A DNA stretch of 59,219 bases from Lyngbya aestuarii BL J (GCF_000478195.2 NZ_AUZM01000040.1:1-59219); one strand, 5' to 3'. Positions 47,189-56,650 are shown, counted from the stretch's first letter. The notes: generated from the letters alone by a model not told the origin. Made by a program: numbers and translations.

Positions 47189-47719
47189 ATGAACGATTTA
47201 TACGTTTCTTGGTCAGATTATCACCAAGCCATAGAGTCCTTAGCGGCGAAAATCTACCACTCGGGCTGGCAATTTAATCAAATTGTTTGTTTAGCCAGGG
47301 GAGGACTGAGAATTGGAGATTTGCTCTCGCGGATTTATGATACACCGTTAGCGATTCTTTCTGCGTCTTCCTATCGAGGTTCTGAAGGTCGAGTTCGAGG
47401 TCAAATTAAAATCGCGAATCATCTCACAATGACAACAGAAACCCTGGGAAGTCAGGTTTTATTAGTTGATGATTTAGTTGATTCTGGGATTAGTTTACAA
47501 GACTGTCTATCGTGGTTAAAAACGAACTATACTACTGAAATTCAGGAAATCAAAACGGCTGTTTTATGGTATAAAGCTTGTTCGGTGATTGTTCCTGATT
47601 TTTATGTCGAATATTTAGCTGATTCTCCTTGGATTCATCAACCATTTGAACGCTATGAAAAGATGACTCCCGCCGAAGCCGCACAAAAGAGTGAACTGAC
47701 TCAGCAAGCTATTCGTTAA
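47189..47719 (+). CDS. Phosphoribosyltransferase family protein
   Basis: 176 residues of the type I PRTase fold. The PRPP-binding motif is VLLVDDLVDSGIS at about residues 89-101, with the acidic pair, and there is a conserved CLARGGLRIGDLL loop near residue 37. The C-terminal hood (DSPWIHQPFERYEKM) resembles xanthine/guanine-type PRTases, so purine salvage is the best guess. ATG at 47189. It stands between the broken helicase gene and the giant A2M gene and is unlikely to form an operon with either. Confidence 0.88.
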   Translation: MNDLYVSWSDYHQAIESLAAKIYHSGWQFNQIVCLARGGLRIGDLLSRIYDTPLAILSASSYRGSEGRVRGQIKIANHLTMTTETLGSQVLLVDDLVDSGISLQDCLSWLKTNYTTEIQEIKTAVLWYKACSVIVPDFYVEYLADSPWIHQPFERYEKMTPAEAAQKSELTQQAIR

Positions 47720-47779
47720 AAAATGTAGACTTTTCCGGAATTGAGAGAGTTTGATCTGTTATCAAAGGGGTGAGCTTTT

Positions 47780-50700
47780 ATGAAAAACGCTATGGGAACC
47801 CAACGCCAATACCGCAAAATTTGGAAGCGGTTTATATTAATATTTCTGTTTATTGTGACGCTAGCGGGTTGTCGATTTTTGAGTCTGACCCCAACAGAAG
47901 AACCATTCCCGACAGTTTCTGCCCTGCCTGTTCCCCAACTTCCCGACTGGATAGAACAAATTAGTCCAACCGGAGTTGTGACTTCTCAGAGTCCAATTCA
48001 GATTATTTTTAAAAACCCGTTAATTCCGGTTGAGCGTTTGGATTCTCCCCAACAGCGTCAACTTCTCAATCACTTTGAAATTACCCCCCAACTTCCCGGA
48101 CAATTTCGCTTTCTTACTCCGCGAATGGTGGGGTTTCAAGCTGACCGAGCATTACCGTTAGCGACTCGTATTCAAGTCAAAATCAAACCCGGCTTGTCTG
48201 ACCTCGAAAATCACAGCCTAGACCAAGATTTAGCCTGGACGTTCAACACCGACTCAATTGAGCTTACTAATCTACCGGGAACCGAAGAAAATCAAGGGTC
48301 TGAAAACAATCCTGTGGGTTTGACTCCTGATTTGACGTTTAACTCTAACGTCGAACTAGATATAGATTCATTAACGCAACACGTTAAACTCGTTTCACAA
48401 GCGTCAAATCAAGCCGTTCCGGTTAAGGCAGAACTCACGAAAAATCAGTTTAATTCGGAGTCTTTACCCCCTCAGACACAGTACGACCCATCAAACCATA
48501 TCTGGCAGTATACCATAACTCCCACGCAAAATCTACAAAAAAGTACAAAATACACCTTACAAATCACACCTGGACTGCATCCTAAGCAGGGAAATTTAGA
48601 CAGTCAATTTATCATTTCCTCTCAAATAAAAACCTTTGATTCTCTACAATTTGAACCCCTACAATTCTACGGCGAACCGAGTCGAGGGGGAACCTACGGA
48701 CGGTTTGAAAAGGGCAGTCCGCAACTGAAATTTAACAATCAAATTTTAGAAGCATCAGCCCGAGAAAATATTAAGATTAATCCCCCACCGCCCAAAGACG
48801 CACCTCCTCTGATTCAAACCTATGGAAATAGTAATATTATTAACCTCAATCCTTGGGCATTAGAACCACAAACGAACTATACCATTACAATTGGAAAAGA
48901 CCTTAAAGATCAATTTGGTCAAACCCTAGAAAAACCTATTAGCCTCTCCTATCAAACCGGAGACGTTGCGGCTGACCTTTGGGCGCCGACAGGGTTAAAT
49001 ATTTTCCCCTCAACCCAAAATTTACAGCTTAATATTGCCACTACAAACTTACCCCAGTCGAAATATACAGCCGCCTATAAAATCGTTCAGCCAACTGATT
49101 TAGTCTATACCGATGTTGCGTATCCGCGAGAAAACCGCAAAAATCTTTTACCCGCCGAAAGAAACTGGACTTCCTTCTCCGTAAAAACCCCAGAAAACCA
49201 AACCCAAGAAACCTCAATTAATTTACGGAAAAAACTTGGGAAAGACACAGGAATGCTGGCTTATGGAGTTAAAGCGCGAACCACTCGTTATCAAGAAGAA
49301 GGAAAACGGCGCTGGAATGAACCTGAATTTTATGGGTTCGTTCAACTCACAAACTTAGGTGTTTTTTCCCAATGGTTTCCCGAGTCAGGACTTATAAAAG
49401 TTAATCATTTAGAAGACGGTTCCCCGGTGAATAATGCTAGCGTTGAAATTTATCAATCTCAACTCGAAGCCCAAAGCTTTGCTAACCCAAAACCCTGTGC
49501 ATCCGGAAACACGAACGAAAACGGAATATTGGCGTTAACTTCCGAAAATCTCCAACAATGTATGAACGGCGATCGCTTTACGGAAGCCCCAGAATTATTA
49601 GTAATTGCCAAAGAAGGAGACGACTGGGCTTTTGCACGAACTCATTCTTATAGTGGGATGTACGCTTATGGAATTTATAGCGACTGGGAAAATAGCAAAC
49701 CCCTTTCTAGAGGCGTGATTTTTTCTGACCGACAACTCTACCAACCCGGAGAAAAAGTTGCTTTAACAGGAGTTGCGTATTATCTACAAAATGGTGAATT
49801 AAAACAAGATAAAAACGTCAACTATACCGTTATCTTGACAACCTCAGAAGGGACAGAAAAAACCCTCGGCACTTACCCAACCAATGAATTTGGTACATTT
49901 TCTTTTGAATTTACGCTAGATTCTGACCAAGCACTGGGAGATTATCGTTTAAGTGCAAAAGCAGAAAATGAAGTAGAAATTTATGGAAACCTACGAGTTG
50001 CAGAATTCAAACCCCCAAACTTTAAGGTTGAGTTGAACCTCGATAAAGAAACCGCTATTCAAGGGGAAACTCTCACCGTAAACACGAATAGTAACTATTT
50101 GTTTGGTTCTCCGGTTGGAGGTGGAAAGGCTGAATACTATATCACTCGTACCCCAACAGAATTTACCCCTAAAGATTGGCAACAATATAGCTTTGGTAGA
50201 CAATGGTTTTGGCCGGAAGAAAAACCCACTGTTCCTAGTGATGTCTTACAGAAAAGTGAGGTTCTCAACCCAGATGGAAAAGGCATCCAAAGCGTTAAAA
50301 TTGACAAAGATTTATCCTTTCCAATGCAATATCGGGTGGATGTAGAAGTATCCGATGTTTCTAACTTAGCGGTATCTGATTCTCAAAGTGTAATTGCTTT
50401 ACCGAGTAACCGTTTAATTGGGTTAAAAACACCCTTTGTCGCCGAAGCCAACAAAGCTTTTCCCATCGAAGTTATTGTTACCGACCCCAACGGAAAACCA
50501 ATTCCCAATATGGGAGTCCGTTTGGAATTGCAAAAAATGAATTACAGCAACGTTACCCGAGTGGTTGCAGGCGGACAAACCGATAAAAACCAAGTTGAAT
50601 ATAAAACCGTTGCGACAACACAAGTCAAATCAAATCAGACTCCAAAAACCGTTTCTTTAACCCCTCCAGAGTCGGGTTCCTATCGAATTCGTGCCAATTT

Positions 50701-53539
50701 TCTCAACAACTCCGGCGAAGCTACCGCAACAGATTTACAAATTTGGGCGACTGGTAATTCTCCTGTTTTTTGGGGAGGAAATAACGACAACCGCTTACAA
50801 ATTGAACTCGATAAAGACACCTACAAACCCGGAGAAACCGCCACCGCTTTAATTAAATCTCCCTACGCAGAAGGCGAGTTATATTTTGCAGTAGTCCGCG
50901 ATAAACCGTTGTATGAAACCCAAACAACCGTCACGGGCGGCGCCCCGCAAATTCAATTTACTGTTACTTCGGAAATGTTACCGAATGCAGCAGTCGAAGC
51001 GGTATTAGTTCGTACAGGCGAACCCCTTTCAGAAGTCGAACCCGGAAGCGTTGAAAACTTATCTCAAATTGGGTTTGTTCCCTTTAAAACTGACTTAGCC
51101 GAAAAAACTTTACAACTGGAAATTATGCCAGAAAAGTTAGAAGTCGAACCCGGCGCTGAACAAACCCTGCAACTGCAATTAAAAGATGCAAACAACCAAC
51201 CCCAACGCGGACAATTTACCGTGATGGTTGTTAATGAAGCGGTGTTACAACTAACAGGTTATCGCCCTCCCAACTTACTCGAAACCGTCTACGCCGAACA
51301 ACCGATTTCTACTCGTTTTAGTGATAATCGTCCGGAAGTTAACTTAGCAATACCTCAAGCTGCATCAGCAAAAGGTTGGGGATATGGCGGCGGTTTCTCC
51401 GCAGGAATTGGCAACACTCGTATCCGCAAAAACTTTCAACCTTTAGCCTATTATCAAGGTTCAATTGTCACCGACAATAGCGGAAAATCCAACGTTAACT
51501 TTCAACTCCCCGACGATTTAACCACCTGGCGGGTGATGGTTGTCGCTACTGATGGAAACTTTAAATTTGGTTCGGGCGAAACCACATTTATCACCACCCA
51601 ACCCCTACTTTCCAACCCGATTTTACCCCAATTTTCCCGCCCAGGAGACAAAATTTTAGCCGGAGTTTCCGTTACTAACACCACCGGAAACAAAGGAATG
51701 ATTGCCGTCAAAGCCGATGTCGAAGGCGGCGTTAAACTTTCCCCCGGAAACTCCAATACCCAAACGATTCAACGCCCACTCAAAGCTGGAACCCAAGCCT
51801 ACTATTTCCCGGTATTAGTAGAAGAAGTGGGAACCTCTCAAGTGAAGTTTCAAACCGCGTTTAATGGGAAAACCGATGGCTTTGAAGTTCCGTTAGAAGT
51901 CAAACCTGTACTGGTTACAGAACAAGTAGTTGAAAGTGGAACCACAACCAATTCTCTCAATATTCCCATCAATGTGACTCGTGATACTCTGCGAGATACA
52001 GGCGGTTTAACAATCTCCCTAGCCAGTACATTAATTCCTCAAATCACCGCCCCCGCCAAACAAATCTTTAATCAAGATTTACCCTTCCTTGAACCTGCGG
52101 CGAGTCAATTGTTAATTGCGTCCAACTTACAACAGTTAAGCCAAAAATATGGTCAAAATTTTAGTGAATTAAACCTCAATCAACAAGCCGAAAACTCCCT
52201 AGAACAAATCTTCCAACTGCAACAAAACGACGGAGGACTCGCCCTTTACCCCGAACAAAAAACCTCCAATCCTCTCTTATCTGCTTACGCCGGAGAAGCC
52301 TTAGCCCAAGCCTCAAAAGTAGGATTTAAAGTTGATGAAAATAAACTCAATCAACTTGAATATTACCTTAAACAAGCCTTAGCTAACCCCGAAAAAAATG
52401 AATTATGTAGCGATGATTTAGTGTGTAAAAGTCGAGTTCGTTTAAATCTCTTGATGGCGTTAGCAGAAATGGGAGACCAACGCAACGATTTTATGTCCGA
52501 TATTTACGGCTTGCGGGATGAATTTGATACGGTAACTCAAATTAAACTCGCCCGTTATTTATCCAACTTCCCCGAGTGGAATTCGGAATTTAACGAACTG
52601 GTGAATAAACTGCAAGAAATCGTTTATCAAACCGGACGAACCGCCACCGTTAATATTCCCCAACAATACGGCTGGATGAGTTCAGATATCACCGCCCAGT
52701 CGGAAGCATTGCGTTTATTTGTGAGTCAAAATAGTCAACCGGAAACGATAGATAAACTTGTCCAAAGTTTACTCAATCTTCGTCGCGAGGGAACCTGGGG
52801 AAGCACTTACAATAACGCTGAAGCCTTAACTGCATTAGCCGAATATGCAGCCATAGAACCCACTCCCGAAAACTTCCAAGTTCAAGTCAAATTGGGCGGT
52901 AAAAACTTGGGTTTAACCGAATTTAACGGCTTCAAAAATTCCAGTTTCAACCTCAATATTCCCATGTCGGAATTACCCCCAGGTAAGAATAATCTGATCA
53001 TTCAAACCTCTGGAAACGGAAAACTGAATTATTGGATATCCTACGAATATCGCTTGGAAGGAAGCCAACCCGGACGGTTAAATGGGTTAAGAGTTGAACG
53101 CAAAGTTAAACGAGTTAATCAGAGTGAAGTGTTGCAAACAATGGGACTTTCTACAGCAGAAGACCCCCTAGAAGTTCAACCTGGAGAAGTGTTTGATATC
53201 GGCTTAGAAATTATCACCGACCATCCCGTTAACAATGTGATGATTACAGACCCACTTCCGGCTGGTTTTGAAGCCATTGATAACCGTTTTCAAACCAGTA
53301 ATTCTGCCTTAAAAGCCCAAACTGATAGTTGGAATATTAGCTATCAAACTATTTACCGCGACCGCATTCTCGCCTATGCTGACTATCTCCAACCCGGAGT
53401 TTATCAACTGCATTATTTAGTTCGTTCCGTAACACCCGGTGAGTTTATCTGGCCTGGTGCAAAAGCCTATTTACAACAAGCCCCCGAAGAATTTGGACGC
53501 AGTGCATCTTCGAGTTTAGTTGTCTCCGAACAGTCCTAA
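47780..53539 (+). CDS. Alpha-2-macroglobulin-family lipoprotein, thioester-free
   Basis: 1919 residues. The N-terminus is basic, then hydrophobic, and ends in a lipobox LAGC with Cys31, so it should be a lipoprotein of the periplasm. The order of bacterial A2M follows: several beta-sandwich MG domains, the A2M core at about residue 1220 (YYQGSIVTDNSGKS then FQLPDDLTTWRVMVVATD), a helical barrel (about 1440-1720), and a receptor-like end. The place where thioester proteins have CxEQ reads FLEPAASQLL, so the thioester Cys is absent. This resembles the YfaS-type branch. Its partner penicillin-binding protein (PbpC) is not adjacent. ATG start with AAGGGG upstream. Probably a protease inhibitor guarding the envelope. 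Confidence 0.9.
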   Translation: MKNAMGTQRQYRKIWKRFILIFLFIVTLAGCRFLSLTPTEEPFPTVSALPVPQLPDWIEQISPTGVVTSQSPIQIIFKNPLIPVERLDSPQQRQLLNHFEITPQLPGQFRFLTPRMVGFQADRALPLATRIQVKIKPGLSDLENHSLDQDLAWTFNTDSIELTNLPGTEENQGSENNPVGLTPDLTFNSNVELDIDSLTQHVKLVSQASNQAVPVKAELTKNQFNSESLPPQTQYDPSNHIWQYTITPTQNLQKSTKYTLQITPGLHPKQGNLDSQFIISSQIKTFDSLQFEPLQFYGEPSRGGTYGRFEKGSPQLKFNNQILEASARENIKINPPPPKDAPPLIQTYGNSNIINLNPWALEPQTNYTITIGKDLKDQFGQTLEKPISLSYQTGDVAADLWAPTGLNIFPSTQNLQLNIATTNLPQSKYTAAYKIVQPTDLVYTDVAYPRENRKNLLPAERNWTSFSVKTPENQTQETSINLRKKLGKDTGMLAYGVKARTTRYQEEGKRRWNEPEFYGFVQLTNLGVFSQWFPESGLIKVNHLEDGSPVNNASVEIYQSQLEAQSFANPKPCASGNTNENGILALTSENLQQCMNGDRFTEAPELLVIAKEGDDWAFARTHSYSGMYAYGIYSDWENSKPLSRGVIFSDRQLYQPGEKVALTGVAYYLQNGELKQDKNVNYTVILTTSEGTEKTLGTYPTNEFGTFSFEFTLDSDQALGDYRLSAKAENEVEIYGNLRVAEFKPPNFKVELNLDKETAIQGETLTVNTNSNYLFGSPVGGGKAEYYITRTPTEFTPKDWQQYSFGRQWFWPEEKPTVPSDVLQKSEVLNPDGKGIQSVKIDKDLSFPMQYRVDVEVSDVSNLAVSDSQSVIALPSNRLIGLKTPFVAEANKAFPIEVIVTDPNGKPIPNMGVRLELQKMNYSNVTRVVAGGQTDKNQVEYKTVATTQVKSNQTPKTVSLTPPESGSYRIRANFLNNSGEATATDLQIWATGNSPVFWGGNNDNRLQIELDKDTYKPGETATALIKSPYAEGELYFAVVRDKPLYETQTTVTGGAPQIQFTVTSEMLPNAAVEAVLVRTGEPLSEVEPGSVENLSQIGFVPFKTDLAEKTLQLEIMPEKLEVEPGAEQTLQLQLKDANNQPQRGQFTVMVVNEAVLQLTGYRPPNLLETVYAEQPISTRFSDNRPEVNLAIPQAASAKGWGYGGGFSAGIGNTRIRKNFQPLAYYQGSIVTDNSGKSNVNFQLPDDLTTWRVMVVATDGNFKFGSGETTFITTQPLLSNPILPQFSRPGDKILAGVSVTNTTGNKGMIAVKADVEGGVKLSPGNSNTQTIQRPLKAGTQAYYFPVLVEEVGTSQVKFQTAFNGKTDGFEVPLEVKPVLVTEQVVESGTTTNSLNIPINVTRDTLRDTGGLTISLASTLIPQITAPAKQIFNQDLPFLEPAASQLLIASNLQQLSQKYGQNFSELNLNQQAENSLEQIFQLQQNDGGLALYPEQKTSNPLLSAYAGEALAQASKVGFKVDENKLNQLEYYLKQALANPEKNELCSDDLVCKSRVRLNLLMALAEMGDQRNDFMSDIYGLRDEFDTVTQIKLARYLSNFPEWNSEFNELVNKLQEIVYQTGRTATVNIPQQYGWMSSDITAQSEALRLFVSQNSQPETIDKLVQSLLNLRREGTWGSTYNNAEALTALAEYAAIEPTPENFQVQVKLGGKNLGLTEFNGFKNSSFNLNIPMSELPPGKNNLIIQTSGNGKLNYWISYEYRLEGSQPGRLNGLRVERKVKRVNQSEVLQTMGLSTAEDPLEVQPGEVFDIGLEIITDHPVNNVMITDPLPAGFEAIDNRFQTSNSALKAQTDSWNISYQTIYRDRILAYADYLQPGVYQLHYLVRSVTPGEFIWPGAKAYLQQAPEEFGRSASSSLVVSEQS

Positions 53540-53550
53540 TTACACCCCAA

Positions 53551-53579
53551 AACCCGGTAACTTTTAATAAACCGGGTTG
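53551..53579 (+). terminator. Hairpin after the A2M gene
   Basis: AACCCGGT at 53551 pairs with ACCGGGTT at 53571, a perfect 8-bp stem 12 bases after the stop codon. No strong T-run follows. Confidence 0.55.
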
Positions 53580-53603
53580 CCAAATTTGTTGAGAAAAGAT
53601 AAT

Positions 53604-53660
53604 CCGTAAAAATACGGTGATTCAAACCCTTGTATTTTCAACCTCTCCGTAAACATACGG
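53604..53660. repeat. Pair of CCGTA-N4-TACGG palindromes
   Basis: CCGTAAAAATACGG at 53604-53617 and CCGTAAACATACGG at 53647-53660. Both are perfect palindromes outside the 4-base centre. They are 43 bases apart, four turns of the helix, in the spacer before a small gene. They could be operator sites or RNA hairpins. Confidence 0.75.
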
Positions 53661-53800
53661 ATGCAGATCACACCTGAGACACCCATGCTGTCACATCCCC
53701 AGACTGACAACATTCACAAAAACTCAATTAACATATCACACAACATATCTAGCGATCGCGAGATTATAGAGATTGTTAACCTCGAAATTGCAGTTGAACC

Positions 53801-54004
53801 ATGTTAACTGAAACCTCCACCTCCACTCTTAACCTCGAAGCCATCATCAAGCGAGTTCTCACCTTCCGTCAAATCACCCCCCTTGACTACCAACTCCTCA
53901 AATCTGCTATCCTATCGGAACAATCCTTTTCATACAGCACACAAGTTCATCTTGATCAATTGTTTGACAGTCTACAACGAGGGTCAATTTGGATCGCATC
54001 ATAA
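53801..54004 (+). CDS. Small conserved cyanobacterial protein
   Basis: 67 residues. The core IIKRVLTFRQITPLDYQLLKSAIL, then HLDQLFDSLQRGSIWIA, is of a type that recurs in many cyanobacterial small proteins as stand-alone hypothetical genes; it is helical, soluble and of unknown function. ATG at 53801. Upstream is the palindrome pair at 53604-53660, possibly its regulatory sites. hisH begins 63 bases downstream. Confidence 0.72.
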   Translation: MLTETSTSTLNLEAIIKRVLTFRQITPLDYQLLKSAILSEQSFSYSTQVHLDQLFDSLQRGSIWIAS

Positions 54005-54067
54005 CTTTGCCGAGCCAGAAAAGACGTACAATAATAAGGGTATTTCGAGAAAAGGAACGCGAGTTAA

Positions 54068-54733
54068 ATGGCGGTCATCGCAGTAATCGACTATGACATG
54101 GGAAATCTCCACTCCGCCTGTAAAGGTTTAGAAAAAGCAGGGGCTACCCCAAAAATTACGGATTCTCCTGCGGAAATTCAACAAGCCGATGCAGTGGTTT
54201 TACCAGGAGTCGGATCGTTTGACCCAGCCATGCAACATTTGACTTCGCGCCACCTTGTCGAACCCATTAAAAATGTGATTGCAGCGGGCGTTCCCTTCCT
54301 CGGCATCTGCCTCGGTTTGCAAATTTTGTTTGAAAAGTCCGAAGAAGGTAACGAAGCAGGAATCGGCATTTTTTCGGGAACTGTACGACGGTTTCAGTCT
54401 GAACCTGGACTGACAATTCCTCACATGGGATGGAATCAACTGCAATTGACTCAACCCCATCTTCCTTTGTGGAAAACCCTTGATCAAAACCCTTGGGTGT
54501 ATTTCGTTCATTCCTATTATGTTGCCCCGACAAACCCTCAAATTACAGCCGCTACCATTACTCATGGAAGCCAAACTGTCACCGCAGCCGTTGCCCATCA
54601 AAACGTTATGGCGGTACAATTTCACCCTGAAAAATCCTCAACCGCAGGACTGCAAATGTTGAGTAATTTTGTGGAATTTGTCAACGATAAATCTGCTCAA
54701 AAATCCCCGCTTCGGGCAATTTCCCATAGTTAG
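54068..54733 (+). CDS. hisH: Imidazole glycerol phosphate synthase, glutaminase subunit
   Basis: 221 residues. Supplies ammonia from glutamine to HisF in histidine synthesis. The triad is intact: Cys in FLGICLGLQ, and His and Glu in QFHPEKS near residues 184-187. The class I amidotransferase N-terminus (IAVIDYDMGNL, then VLPGVGSFDPAM) is typical. ATG at 54068. hisF is not adjacent. rsmD follows by 30 bases and may be cotranscribed. Confidence 0.95.
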   Translation: MAVIAVIDYDMGNLHSACKGLEKAGATPKITDSPAEIQQADAVVLPGVGSFDPAMQHLTSRHLVEPIKNVIAAGVPFLGICLGLQILFEKSEEGNEAGIGIFSGTVRRFQSEPGLTIPHMGWNQLQLTQPHLPLWKTLDQNPWVYFVHSYYVAPTNPQITAATITHGSQTVTAAVAHQNVMAVQFHPEKSSTAGLQMLSNFVEFVNDKSAQKSPLRAISHS

Positions 54734-54763
54734 TTTAACGGTTAATTGGTTTGTTGTTTTCCT

Positions 54764-55312
54764 ATGAGTTTGAGAATTTACGGCAATCGTCCGCTAAAAA
54801 CTTTGTCTGGACAACAAACTCGTCCAACTCCGGCGAGAGTGCGTGAAGCGGTATTTAATATTTGGCAAAATAGCATCACAGGCTGTCACTGGTTAGATTT
54901 GTGTGCAGGAAGTGGTTCAATGGGTGCTGAAGCCCTCTGTCGAGGGGCATCCCGAACCATTGCGATCGAACAGTCGGGGCCAGCTTGTCGAATTATCCGT
55001 CAAAATTGGCAACAGGTAGCTAGTCCTAATCAAACTTTTGAGGTGATTCGGGGTGATGTGTCGGGAAGACTGAAATCCTTAGCTGGACAGCAATTTCATC
55101 GAATTTACTTTGATCCCCCCTATGCCAGTGATTTGTATCAACCTGTAATAGAAGCGATCGCCAATTATCAATTACTCACTTCTGATGGTGAATTAGCCGT
55201 CGAACATGATCCGAAACGATGGACTGTTCAACCCTTTTCTGGATTACAAATCTGTCGGGAGAAAGTTTATGGAAATACAGCCTTGACTTTTTATTGTATT
55301 TCAGAGGTTTGA
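54764..55312 (+). CDS. rsmD: 16S rRNA (guanine-966-N2) methyltransferase
   Basis: 182 residues. It methylates G966 of 16S rRNA in the 30S subunit. Motif I is LDLCAGSGSMGAEAL; the catalytic motif is FDPPY. The N-terminal RIYGNRPLKTLSGQQTRPTPA segment is the usual RsmD opening with TRPT. I chose the ATG at 54764 (MSLRIYGN) rather than an upstream in-frame start at 54746. It follows hisH by 30 bases. Confidence 0.92.
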   Translation: MSLRIYGNRPLKTLSGQQTRPTPARVREAVFNIWQNSITGCHWLDLCAGSGSMGAEALCRGASRTIAIEQSGPACRIIRQNWQQVASPNQTFEVIRGDVSGRLKSLAGQQFHRIYFDPPYASDLYQPVIEAIANYQLLTSDGELAVEHDPKRWTVQPFSGLQICREKVYGNTALTFYCISEV

Positions 55313-55390
55313 AAACCCGATCCAAGCAATACTAGCAGGGACAAAGGAATGATCATCTTTATTCTCACTTCTGTGTCCCCACCTATTTTT

Positions 55391-55504
55391 TTAACCGTTT
55401 AACTGATTGCCTCGGCGATATTGCTGATAAGCCGCAAAGAACAATCCGGCTAAGGTTACAGTCACTAGACCGAGGACAATGCCAGAAAGTAAAGGTTCTA
55501 CCAC
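55391..55504 (-). CDS. petG: Cytochrome b6f complex subunit V
   Basis: 37 residues. The sequence, [19 protein letters not shown] then [13 protein letters not shown], is the single membrane helix of PetG, needed for assembly of the b6f complex. Start GTG at 55504 with AAGGAG 8-9 bases upstream; stop TAA. The length of 37 codons is exactly that of other cyanobacteria. It is divergent from the CytM-like gene, across about 275 bases. Confidence 0.95.
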   Translation of the reverse strand: MVEPLLSGIVLGLVTVTLAGLFFAAYQQYRRGNQLNG

Positions 55505-55778
55505 GTTAATTCTCCTTGATATGATGGAAAGATCTCAATCCTATTAATATCGCATATTCGTTCAGGGTGGCAATCACTCAATTGCTAAATGGAATTTTGA
55601 TTAATCTCCATGAGTTTACAAAACTTGACAAAAATACTCAATTATTCTCTCCAGCCCGATTCCTTTGGGGTTAGTCATTCTAGATTTATGAAGATAACTT
55701 GCTCTGACCGCCTGAAAGCATTAAGCTAGTGAATAAGTAAAGTTTTTTGTAGATATTTCTCAAATAGATAAGGACGCT

Positions 55779-56159
55779 TTGAATAACCAGCTTACTAGCA
55801 CTGAAATCGATGTCCTACTCAGACGGGTTTCCCTCTTCGCCGTCGGGATCATGCTGCTGATATTGCTGTGGGTGGTGGGACAGAACTGGCTTCAGGTTTC
55901 AGATCCCTATATCGAGCAAGTCTTATCTCTCAATGGAGATCCCGTTAAAGGTCATGCCATCTTTGAAATGAACTGTGCAGGCTGTCATTTTCAAAACGTC
56001 AGTCATCAAGTCGGGCCAAGTCTGTTAGACGTTTCTCAACGGAAATCACCCGTCGGCATTATTCATCAGGTGACTAGCGGTCAAACCCCTCCTATGCCTC
56101 AATTTCAGCCTACTCCTCAAGAAATGGCTGATCTCCTGAGTTATCTTCAGAAGCTGTAA
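55779..56159 (+). CDS. cytM: Cytochrome c, CytM-like
   Basis: 126 residues. An N-terminal membrane segment (VSLFAVGIMLLILLWVVGQ) anchors the protein; the haem attachment site is CAGCH, with axial Met presumably in PPMPQF. The VSDPYIEQVLSLNGDPVKG segment before the haem site and the QEMADLLSYLQKL end match cyanobacterial cytochrome M rather than c6 or c550. CytM is linked to regulation of respiration and photosynthesis. The start is TTG at 55779 with AAGGA 5 bases upstream; no ATG fits. Next to petG, divergent. Good but not certain. Confidence 0.75.
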   Translation: MNNQLTSTEIDVLLRRVSLFAVGIMLLILLWVVGQNWLQVSDPYIEQVLSLNGDPVKGHAIFEMNCAGCHFQNVSHQVGPSLLDVSQRKSPVGIIHQVTSGQTPPMPQFQPTPQEMADLLSYLQKL

Positions 56160-56243
56160 GGGAAAATTGAATTTGAGTAATTAATTTACACAAGTTTCAT
56201 TTCTTGTGCTATAGTATTAAAGGTCAAGAAATTGACAAAATAT

Positions 56244-56315
56244 GCTGGCGTAGCACAATGGTAGTGCATCCGACTTGTAATCGGAAGGTTGTGGGTTCAA
56301 ATCCGACCGCCAGCT
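56244..56315 (+). tRNA. tRNA-Thr (TGT)
   Basis: Acceptor stem GCTGGCG / CGCCAGC with discriminator T; D-arm GCAC-AATGGTA-GTGC; anticodon stem TCCGA/TCGGA with loop CTTGTAA, anticodon TGT; T-loop TTCAAAT. One T-stem pair (G-G) is mismatched, otherwise a normal 72-nt molecule without encoded CCA. A strong terminator follows at 56378. Likely attachment site of the element to its right. Confidence 0.97.
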
Positions 56316-56358
56316 TTGATTAGAGGCACTTTCAGACAATACACAATACCCCTTTGAC

Positions 56359-56405
56359 GCGAATTTGGAGCGAATTTGGAGCGAATTGATTTTCGCTCCA
56401 TTTTT
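56359..56405 (+). terminator. tRNA-Thr terminator formed from 11-bp tandem repeats
   Basis: GCGAATTTGGA occurs at 56359 and 56370, with a partial third copy at 56381. The last copy makes a perfect 8-bp stem GGAGCGAA (56378-56385) with TTCGCTCC (56392-56399), followed by A and five Ts. This is a rho-independent terminator for the tRNA. Confidence 0.85.
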
Positions 56406-56468
56406 GATTGTGGGGTCATGGTAACAGAACAGGAGTAAGGAAGTATAGAAATTCACTTAAAAGTCTTA

Positions 56469-56614
56469 TTTAGGCTGTCTAGTTGTCTTGTAAGTCTTAG
56501 GATTAATGTATATCAGTGGTTTCAGAGAAGACAACCCCTAAGACAGCCTTAGACAGGGGGTTGTCTTGTAAGTCTAGAAGTAAGGTATAACAAGGCTTTC
56601 AGAGAAGACAGCCC
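56469..56614. repeat. Nested inverted and direct repeats
   Basis: Two related units at 56482-56538 and 56560-56614 both begin GTTGTCTTGTAAGTCT and end TTTCAGAGAAGACA. In the first unit GTTGTCTT and AAGACAAC are exact inverted repeats. A wider inverted repeat (AGGCTGTCT at 56472, AAGACAGCCT at 56540) encloses it. The whole could extrude as a cruciform. Confidence 0.8.
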
Positions 56615-56625
56615 TATCTCAAAGT

Positions 56626-56650
56626 AAAACACCCCTCTAACAGAAGGGTG
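56626..56650 (-). terminator. Leftward rho-independent terminator
   Basis: On the minus strand CACCCTT pairs with AGGGGTG, one base bulged, followed by TTTT. It lies 26 bases downstream of the minus-strand ORF ending at 56676, which it would terminate. Confidence 0.65.
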
